Position numbers and translations under genes: made by a program
Assembly: GCF_016278715.1 (NCBI RefSeq)
Contig: NZ_JADQBH010000079.1
Location: 1-51,477 of the forward strand
DNA: 51,477 nucleotides
DNA from: Marinilabilia sp.
GTDB taxonomy: Bacteria; Bacteroidota; Bacteroidia; Bacteroidales; Marinilabiliaceae
Reading direction: 5' to 3'
In this document: one piece after another, positions 45,438 to 51,477 of the stretch
How positions within the stretch are numbered: position 1 is the first letter of the stretch
How the letters are laid out: every line of letters begins with the position of its first letter
Notes under the pieces: generated by a model
Told to the model about the DNA's origin: nothing
The model's database searches: none
The model's input: the letters and a program-made list of their open reading frames with translations, nothing else

Positions 45438-46062
45438 TCGCCCGATAGATAGTATCAATTGCTGCCCCCGTCGGAGTGGATTTGCAATTAGAGGTGATCG
45501 AAAGATTTTTATTGTCAATTTCTAATTATCTATTACGTATCAACATAAAACTGCCTGAGTGCTGGTAACCTTCTGTTAATTAGGGTTTTAATTTAACTTT
45601 TGTCATGTTTTTTGTCAGATAACAATAAAATATGTTTACCGGACAAAAAGTTAACATTCAAAAAGTTTTAGGATTAATTCCTGACGAACTTTTAGCCAAA
45701 TTTGCCAAGGACACAAAAGTCGATTATTGTGCTAAGGTCTTGTATGGACAAAGGATTTCTCCGTTCCGCGAGGCCTGTGACTTCGTCGTTTAAATCTCTG
45801 TAGTTTTCAACTACCAAATAAAAGCGATGCGTAGGAACTTGTCAGAATTCCCGCTTAAACAGTCAGGTAGAGTCTTCCTCCCGGCTGTATTTGAACCATT
45901 CGAAATCATTAAATTTATTAGAATTGCGGGTTGAAGAACCTCCCTTATAGAGAAGTTCGAGGTGTGCGGGAGGCTTACTGTTGGTATTTCCATTGAAACT
46001 GCCTCTTTGATTTCAAAATGGTAACAGCTTACCTAATTCCCCATCAATATTCAACGCCACCC
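45438..46062. other. Intergenic region between convergent operons
   Basis: About 620 bases without an intact gene. It holds the IS4-type transposase remnant at 45632-45793 and a weak CCTCCC/GGGAGG inverted repeat near 45940-45970. The RHS operon and the minus-strand oxidoreductase operon converge here, so terminators are expected but not obvious. Confidence 0.55.
45632..45793 (+). pseudogene. 5' remnant of an IS4-family transposase
   Basis: Frame of 53 residues: MFTGQKVNIQKVLGLIPDEL and then FAKDTKVDYCAKVLYGQR, after which the similarity breaks and the frame stops at 45793. The string VDYCAKVLYG and the preceding segment are the N-terminal mark of IS4-type transposases in Bacteroidota, as I recall them. 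The catalytic DDE domain is missing. It marks an old insertion just behind the toxin-tip and immunity genes, a place where such tips are often exchanged. Confidence 0.5.
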
Positions 46063-46293
46063 TTATTTTTTGAGTTTAAGAATTAATAAAAACAATCCGC
46101 GAAAGATCCACAAAATAAGATAGATGCCAATGCTGATTACAAAAACGTATCCCATGTGAGTGTATAATTCGCTCCAGCTGGTGTTGTAAATGATTATTGA
46201 ATAGGCGTTGAGTCCGGTGGCAGCGACCAAACAAAATAGCCATATAAAAAGCTCTCTTTTCAGTTTTCGTGGTGTAATGATTATGTCTCTCAT
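46063..46293 (-). CDS. Small inner-membrane protein with two transmembrane helices
   Basis: Protein of 76 residues. A basic N-terminus (MRDIIITPRKLKRE) is followed by two transmembrane helices (about residues 14-32 and 47-70) separated by the segment YNTSWSELYTHMG. Similar small proteins with this KLKREL...TSWSELxT pattern are found in Bacteroidota, often near oxidoreductase genes, but have no known function. It is the last gene of the minus-strand operon, 120 bases after the oxidoreductase gene. Confidence 0.7.
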   Translation of the reverse strand: MRDIIITPRKLKRELFIWLFCLVAATGLNAYSIIIYNTSWSELYTHMGYVFVISIGIYLILWIFRGLFLLILKLKK

Positions 46294-46413
46294 CTAACTA
46301 AGATTATTTTTGCTTTAAGGTCATTTGTTTATGTGATTTCGATGGTTTCCTGATTATGTCAGTTGCTGGAATCTCCACTATTGACTAAAAACTACTGGCT
46401 AATTTACTTTCCA

Positions 46414-47700
46414 CTAAATCCTGTATTTGTCTGCAAGTGTTACTTTTTCTCCTGATTCAATGGCAATTTCGCCCAAAAGCGTCCAGATACTGGCGTTATA
46501 TCCTTCACGGAGTAGTGCTTCAGGGGCTTTCCCGGCTCTGATGAATTTGGCAAAACCTTCCAGTTGCAGAGCAGAATCAAAAAAGTCCGTATTTTCAATA
46601 ATGGTTTCGCCATTGTATTTTATTGCGGTTTCGGGGACCCAACTGGCACCACCAATCATCACTTTTCCAAAAAAACCTGATTCCATATCGTTGAGCAACT
46701 GAAGTATGCCGGGCGCAGGAGGAGGCGTTTCAGTGTAGTAGCGGTTCATTTCAAATTCAATGGTGCCTTTATCTCCCATGATTTGTTCTTCCAAACCGTA
46801 TTTTTTGTTGCTGGTCATGGAGTCATAGATAAACTGCGTGCCATCTTCGTAAGAATAGATGAGCGCTACGTTGTCGTTCACCTCACGGCCGTCTTTCCAG
46901 TACACAATGCTTCCTGTTCCGGTTACCGATACCGGAGTCTTTTGAAGGGCCCAGTTGGCCACCTGAATCTGGTGCGACATTAATTCAGTCAGTAATCCGG
47001 CTGAATATTCCTTATACAATCGCCAGTTGATGAAGCGCTCCATTTCGATGGTATTGTCAGGAACCGGGCGCCGCCAGTCGTTGTTTCTATGCCAGTAGGC
47101 GCGGATTTGCCCCAATTGTCCCAGGTCGCCATTGTGTATGCGTTGCATACCCTCCAGATATACCGGGTTGAAAAGCCGTTGGTGCCCGATTTGAAGAATC
47201 TTTCCGGTTGTTTTGTGGGCATCGTACATGGCTTTTGTAGTATCTAATGTGCGAGCCATAGATTTTTCGCAAAAAACGTGAATGTCTGCACGCATTGCAT
47301 CAATTGCAATATGAGCATGCTGATGCAATGGAGTGGCAATTATTACGCCATCTGTTTTCTCTTTGTTTAACAAATCTTCGTAATTGCTGTAAAGAGTCGG
47401 TTTCAGATTATGCTCTTTGCACATGTTATCGGCCTCTTCGAGGTGGGGCGGATAAACATCACAAAGGGCCGCAATTTCCAGGTTGCTGCTTTTTGTTATT
47501 TCAAATAAAAGTCGCAAGAGTTGCCTGCCGCGGCTTCCTGTACCAATGACAGCCAGCCTCACCCTGTCTGACGGGTTTTTCCCTGCTGTAGATGGGTGGG
47601 CAAATGCATTGAGCCAGGGTGAAGCGGCAAGTGTTGCCACCGAACCTGTGAGTGCAATTTTTTTGATGAATTCTCTTCTGGATTGAAATTTATCTTGCAT
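46414..47700 (-). CDS. Tat-exported Gfo/Idh/MocA family oxidoreductase
   Basis: NAD(P)-dependent sugar oxidoreductase of 428 residues. A Tat signal (SRREFIKK at about residues 7-14, then a hydrophobic stretch ending in a possible AFA site) shows that it is exported folded with its cofactor. The Rossmann motif is VRLAVIGTGSRGRQLLRLL; the conserved EKP motif is here EKS (VFCEKSMARTL), and the GHQRLFNPVY segment follows. The C-terminal alpha/beta domain is complete. The Ser in place of Pro is a mild oddity. With the DUF1080 protein and the second oxidoreductase it probably acts on oxidised (3-keto) sugars or glycosides in the periplasm. Confidence 0.9.
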   Translation of the reverse strand: MQDKFQSRREFIKKIALTGSVATLAASPWLNAFAHPSTAGKNPSDRVRLAVIGTGSRGRQLLRLLFEITKSSNLEIAALCDVYPPHLEEADNMCKEHNLKPTLYSNYEDLLNKEKTDGVIIATPLHQHAHIAIDAMRADIHVFCEKSMARTLDTTKAMYDAHKTTGKILQIGHQRLFNPVYLEGMQRIHNGDLGQLGQIRAYWHRNNDWRRPVPDNTIEMERFINWRLYKEYSAGLLTELMSHQIQVANWALQKTPVSVTGTGSIVYWKDGREVNDNVALIYSYEDGTQFIYDSMTSNKKYGLEEQIMGDKGTIEFEMNRYYTETPPPAPGILQLLNDMESGFFGKVMIGGASWVPETAIKYNGETIIENTDFFDSALQLEGFAKFIRAGKAPEALLREGYNASIWTLLGEIAIESGEKVTLADKYRI

Positions 47701-47877
47701 ATATCTTTTAAGTTTTCGGCCTGATGTAATCAGTGTGTAATTATTATTTTGTGTTTAAAGAATATCACAATACTTCGTAAAACTTTTGGATAATTTGATT
47801 TTTAATTGCTAATACAAACGATGGTGCGATGCGAAACTCCCTCATAATGACGCCTCTGCCTCTTTGGGTTCATTTTT

Positions 47878-48750
47878 TTAACGGACAATAGTATCAAAAA
47901 CAGCCCATCTTTTTACATTGAAATGACTGGTAATTTCCTGATGTTTCCCGGGGGGCGCAGCCACCAATGTGGTGGATAGTATTTCAGCCTCTGTCGCACT
48001 TTCACTCTGAACGCCTGTGGTGATTTTTTCTGATGACCTGCCGGATTTTGGATTCAATATGTGTGCTTTTTTTTCTGATCCCTGTTCGGCACAGCTTATC
48101 GATAGCGCATCGTTGGTTAGCGGCCATATTTTCTGGCCGATGTTTGGATCCTGAAAAGAAAATGGCCAGTAATCTCCGTGTGGATGATGTCCCCGGGTCA
48201 GGATGGAGCTGCCACCAAACGAGATGAAGGCATTTTTTATTTCCATTTCGTTTAGAACCGAAGATACTTCATCCAATGCCAGGCCTTTGCCGATTCCGCC
48301 AAAGTCGAGGGATACCTCATGATGGAGGAACCTGATTGAGCTTTTTGACTCGTTCATGGCAATTATTTCCTCCGGAAAATTGGATGCAAGAACCCCTGAC
48401 GTGGAGTTTCCCGTTTCCCTTAATGCAGTATAAGCCTTTCCTGCAAAGATGTTGAAATAGCCTTGAGTTCGGTGAAAGTCCTTCACGCTTCTCTTTATTA
48501 TTTCAAAAAGAACAGGGCTTACATTCAATTCCTCGGAATAGGCCGATTGATTGACCTGGAAAGTTTCAGAAGCTGGATCAAAGCGGTCCAGAACTTTTTG
48601 TAGATCTTTTATTCGCTTCATTATTTTGTCCGAAACAATTTCAGCCAACTCCCGGTCAATACCCCAAAGGACAAAGTCCAACAGGGTATTCATCAGGAAT
48701 GCATTTTTGTGGTGTATGTTATAAGAATTTTGGTTCCCAGCCTTTTTCAT
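47878..48750 (-). CDS. apbE: ApbE-like FAD:protein FMN transferase
   Basis: Flavin transferase of 290 residues that would attach FMN to a Thr of a target protein. The family marks are the N-terminal NAFLMNTLLDFVLWG (the equivalent of the FxxMxT motif), the central VSLDFGGIGKGLALDEV with the FAD/Mg-binding glycines, AFISFGGSSILTRG, and a C-terminal SATEAEILSTTL. No signal peptide or lipobox is visible, although many ApbE proteins are lipoproteins. The start at 48750 makes a 32-base overlap with the upstream oxidoreductase gene; ATG 48693 is an alternative but would remove part of the first motif. No obvious flavinylation partner is encoded in the window. Confidence 0.88.
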   Translation of the reverse strand: MKKAGNQNSYNIHHKNAFLMNTLLDFVLWGIDRELAEIVSDKIMKRIKDLQKVLDRFDPASETFQVNQSAYSEELNVSPVLFEIIKRSVKDFHRTQGYFNIFAGKAYTALRETGNSTSGVLASNFPEEIIAMNESKSSIRFLHHEVSLDFGGIGKGLALDEVSSVLNEMEIKNAFISFGGSSILTRGHHPHGDYWPFSFQDPNIGQKIWPLTNDALSISCAEQGSEKKAHILNPKSGRSSEKITTGVQSESATEAEILSTTLVAAPPGKHQEITSHFNVKRWAVFDTIVR

Positions 48751-50071
48751 AAGTTCTTTCCCACAATTTCATCGCTTTGTAGCTATTGGTGATGTGTCCG
48801 TTCTTTGGGTCGCAAATCAGCGACTCCCTCGTACGTGAGGAGATGTTGGCCAAATGTCCAAGTAGTGTGCTGGTGGCTCCCTCATTGATTGGGGAACGCA
48901 AATCTTCTTTGCCCCTGATGGCTTCGAAGAAATTCTGGGCATGCAGGGTTGACATATCGCCACCGCCTCCCAGTTGCGTGCCATCTTCACTGCTGCCTGA
49001 TTGTTTTTCTCTGATGAGGCTGCCATTCCGGTCAAAGAGTTTGTATCCTCCCCGGTCAACCCACACACTGCCTTCTGTACCATAAATGATGGTTCCACGC
49101 CCGGCTCCATAGGTTTTGTGGGAATTTCGACTCTTGCCATCCCACTGAATAACTTTATTTCCGGGAAAACGGAATGTGGCATCCATGGTATCGTACATCG
49201 TCCAGCCATCATCGGGCCAGTGATATTTACCCGAGTTGACCATCACGGCCTCCGGAAAACTGACCTGTAAAGCCCATCGGGCCACGTCTAACTCATGTAT
49301 GGCATTGTTGCCTGTTTCAGCTGTTCCATAGTCCCAGCCATACCAGTGCCAGTTATAGTCCCAGGTGTTGTGCTCATAAGCCTTCCGGGGTGCCGGGCCT
49401 TGCCACAATTCCCAGTTTAGTCCTTCCGGTGGAACTGCTTTGGTGGGATTGATTACCTGGCCGCGGTTGTTACTGTAGAAAGCTTTGGCCATGTAAACCT
49501 CCCCGATGACTCCGTTGTGGATTTCTTTAATGATTTCGTTGGTTTCTATAGAGGAGCGCTGCTGATTTCCCATTTGTATAACCTTTCCGTAGCGGTCGCG
49601 CGATTTAACCAGTAATTCTCCTTCATAAGGATTATGACTACAGGGTTTTTCCACATAAACATGTTTGCCGGCAGCATTTGCCAGCCAGGTTCCTGGTGCG
49701 TGCCAGTGATCGGGTGTGGCCAAAAATACGGCATCCACATCTTTGTCGTCTATTACTTTGAAGAAATCTTCTTCCAGCGTGGGGTTGTAATCCAATACTT
49801 CCGCAAACCTTCTGGCCGCGTTAGTCATTTGGCTTTGCATAACATCGCAAAGGTAAAGCAATCTAACATTGCTTTTTGGGGAAGCGATAGGGGGAATGTA
49901 GGCACCAAGTCGGCGGCCAAGGCCAATGATGGCCACATTCAGGCGATCGTTGGCGCCCATAATTCTCGCATAGCTTTTTGAGCTCATTCCCATGCCGGCA
50001 ATAGTAAGTCCTGCCGCTCCTAAGGCCGATTTTTTGATGAATTCTCTTCTTGAGTTTTTATTTTTTTTCAT
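48719..50071 (-). CDS. Tat-exported Gfo/Idh/MocA family oxidoreductase
   Basis: NAD(P)-dependent oxidoreductase of 450 residues. A Tat signal (NSRREFIKKSALGAAGLTIAG, residues about 6-26, given here in part) precedes the Rossmann segment LNVAIIGLGRRLGAYIPPI, the VFLATPDHWHAPGTW motif, and EKP in HVYVEKPCSHNPYEGE. The C-terminal part has WNLVARW-type features (NAIHELDVARWALQVSFPEA). The family is common in Bacteroidota sugar and glycoside degradation. It is followed by the overlapping apbE gene and preceded by the DUF1080 gene 107 bases upstream on the same strand. Confidence 0.92.
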   Translation of the reverse strand: MKKNKNSRREFIKKSALGAAGLTIAGMGMSSKSYARIMGANDRLNVAIIGLGRRLGAYIPPIASPKSNVRLLYLCDVMQSQMTNAARRFAEVLDYNPTLEEDFFKVIDDKDVDAVFLATPDHWHAPGTWLANAAGKHVYVEKPCSHNPYEGELLVKSRDRYGKVIQMGNQQRSSIETNEIIKEIHNGVIGEVYMAKAFYSNNRGQVINPTKAVPPEGLNWELWQGPAPRKAYEHNTWDYNWHWYGWDYGTAETGNNAIHELDVARWALQVSFPEAVMVNSGKYHWPDDGWTMYDTMDATFRFPGNKVIQWDGKSRNSHKTYGAGRGTIIYGTEGSVWVDRGGYKLFDRNGSLIREKQSGSSEDGTQLGGGGDMSTLHAQNFFEAIRGKEDLRSPINEGATSTLLGHLANISSRTRESLICDPKNGHITNSYKAMKLWERTYEKGWEPKFL

Positions 50072-50178
50072 GGTGCTGGTTTTATTTAGATGATGAGAAT
50101 CGGTTTGAATAGAGATTCTTAGTATCAGCTAGTTTGCTAGGTGTGTCAGTAGTCCGAATTTCAACTAATTAGTACTGA

Positions 50179-51477
50179 TTAATTACTGCTGACTTTAAAC
50201 TGCTGACGAATCTCTTTTATCTTTATGTTCCTGAACTCCACCTCATCGCCATGATCCTGGAGCAGGATGTTTCCTTTTTCATATTCACCAAAGTTAGGCC
50301 ACTTGCTGTATTTGCTGTAAGCTACCAGTGCACGCCACATCTGGGTGTTACGTTCGTATTCCACTACTTTGATGCCATTAAGGAAATGCTGAACTTTTTT
50401 ACCATTTACCACAATCATCGCACGGTTCCAGTTGTCATAACCATTGACATATTTCTCTCGGGGTAAATGGGGATTATATTCATAACCGTTGGCTCTGATG
50501 AGATCATAAAGGGACGCCATGGTTCGATTGCCTTCGACTCCCAGTTTTGCATCGGGATGATGCTCGTCATCAAGAATCTGAAATTCGCAACCAATGGAAG
50601 AGCCTTCTCCTTTGTTTAGCTCAGTATCCACAAAATACTTGATGCCGCTGTTGGCCCCTTTTGTGATGCTGAAATCAACTATCAGGATAAAATCTGCGTA
50701 TTGCTTTTGGGTGACTATGTCTCCACCATTGGTCGATTCATCGCCTCCTGAGGCGTGAACTTTCAGGATGCCATCATTGATGCTCCAACCCTTTTCGGGG
50801 AAATGATCGAGTTTGGCGCCCCGCCAGCCGCTGGTGGTTTCTCCATCCCACAAAAGTTTCCAGCCATCGGCTTTTTCGCGTTCTGTAAGCTGATTCTTCA
50901 GATAGCTTACTTCCGGAGCTTCCACGTTTCTGTATTTCCGGAAGTCACTTTCGGTGATTTCATTTAGTTGGATGTTTTTCCATCTTATTTTTTTGCCTTC
51001 CAGCTCTTTGTTATTGCCAATGGCATGCACCTGGAGAGCTATAAAACCGGTTTCAATTTCTTCTTCAACTAAATTAGATGCCGGAACGCCATTGACCCAT
51101 GTCATGATATGATGACCGAAGGCCACCACTTTGAAGGTGTTCCACTCACCTTTTTTGAATGCATCTTTGGCAGCGGGGTTGTAGTCCAATGGATATCGCC
51201 AGCCTTTCCGGGCCTCATCATAGATACCACCGGTCCAGCCTCGCTTTGAGTCTTCGCACTCTACCTGCAATCCGTGCACCCGACCGTTGTTATAATCGTT
51301 TTTACTATGGCTGCGAATTTGAACACCTGAGTTCAATCCTTCATCCATTTTCATTTCATACTCAAGAATGAAATTGGTGTACTCTTTCTTGGTTGCCAGG
51401 AATGTGTTGGGAGATTTAATAACCGATGTACCAACAATCATCCCGTCTTCCACGTCGTAGGGGGCATTTCCGTTCAG
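50179..51477 (-). CDS. DUF1080 (3-keto-disaccharide hydrolase family) protein, 5' truncated by the window edge
   Basis: Predicted exported glycoside-acting protein. The frame stays open beyond the last base of the window (upstream reading [16 protein letters not shown]), so the N-terminus is missing; the apparent start at 51453 is not real. Two DUF1080/LamG-like jelly-roll domains are seen in the visible 430 residues: the first with [20 protein letters not shown] and [12 protein letters not shown], the second after a linker with [40 protein letters not shown] and [21 protein letters not shown]1080 proteins act on 3-keto glycosides in known cases, which fits the two Gfo/Idh/MocA genes downstream on the same strand. 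Confidence 0.88.
   Translation of the reverse strand: MNGNAPYDVEDGMIVGTSVIKSPNTFLATKKEYTNFILEYEMKMDEGLNSGVQIRSHSKNDYNNGRVHGLQVECEDSKRGWTGGIYDEARKGWRYPLDYNPAAKDAFKKGEWNTFKVVAFGHHIMTWVNGVPASNLVEEEIETGFIALQVHAIGNNKELEGKKIRWKNIQLNEITESDFRKYRNVEAPEVSYLKNQLTEREKADGWKLLWDGETTSGWRGAKLDHFPEKGWSINDGILKVHASGGDESTNGGDIVTQKQYADFILIVDFSITKGANSGIKYFVDTELNKGEGSSIGCEFQILDDEHHPDAKLGVEGNRTMASLYDLIRANGYEYNPHLPREKYVNGYDNWNRAMIVVNGKKVQHFLNGIKVVEYERNTQMWRALVAYSKYSKWPNFGEYEKGNILLQDHGDEVEFRNIKIKEIRQQFKVSSN

Noticed and set aside
45811-45993. 60-codon minus-strand frame in the intergenic region
   Set aside because: No start context, no family resemblance; sits between the transposase remnant and the operon end.

Overview
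The window reads as a chromosomal segment of a Bacteroidota bacterium, probably a marine or gut-type Bacteroidales/Marinilabiliales-like lineage (inference). The reasons are an AT-rich background, almost no Shine-Dalgarno sequences, a -33/-7 promoter of the TTTG...TAnnTTTG type before the desaturase gene, Tat-exported Gfo/Idh/MocA oxidoreductases next to DUF1080 proteins, BspA/SprB-type repeats, and the Bacteroidota flavour of RHS proteins.

Layout. 1-5.2 kb: the 3' part of a PIF1/RecD-like helicase with HRDC and HTH tails, a membrane LytTR regulator, a fatty-acid desaturase and a methyltransferase. 5.2-8.5 kb: a gene-poor stretch with a duplicated terminator hairpin and leader, a decayed minus-strand gene, and one secreted CUB-like protein with a tail-fibre-type C-terminus. 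8.5-19.9 kb: a compact plus-strand cluster encoding what looks like a whole type II secretion / type IV pilus-like machine (three pseudopilins, a short prepilin peptidase, one GspE ATPase, a secretin, a fused PilM-PilN/GspL protein, PilO, PilP/GspC, a beta-helix protein with a PilX-like anchor, GspF and two lipoproteins). This is unusual for a phylum where export usually uses T9SS. The pilP-like gene carries a ten-G run that could act as an on/off switch.

19.9-23.7 kb: a small HTH protein, a polysaccharide deacetylase and a GH3 (NagZ-type) glycosidase, separated by a long imperfect palindrome that begins exactly at the deacetylase stop codon. 23.9-45.4 kb: six tightly packed genes that form one probable operon for a giant, multi-polypeptide RHS/Tc-like toxin: a lipoprotein, an SpvB-like 1883-residue protein, a small periplasmic protein, a 1563-residue DUF6443-like half-shell, a 3040-residue protein that fuses BspA-LRR/Ig/SprB modules to YD repeats, an RHS core and an AT-rich C-terminal tip, and finally a secreted LRR protein one base downstream that is the best immunity candidate. 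This split and fused organisation is the most interesting system here.

45.4-51.5 kb: an IS4-type transposase remnant, then a minus-strand operon of a small membrane protein, two Gfo/Idh/MocA oxidoreductases, an overlapping ApbE-like flavin transferase and a DUF1080 protein cut by the window edge, likely for processing of oxidised (3-keto) sugars or glycosides. No rRNA, tRNA or CRISPR array was seen. All family calls are from reading the translated sequences; no database search was run.
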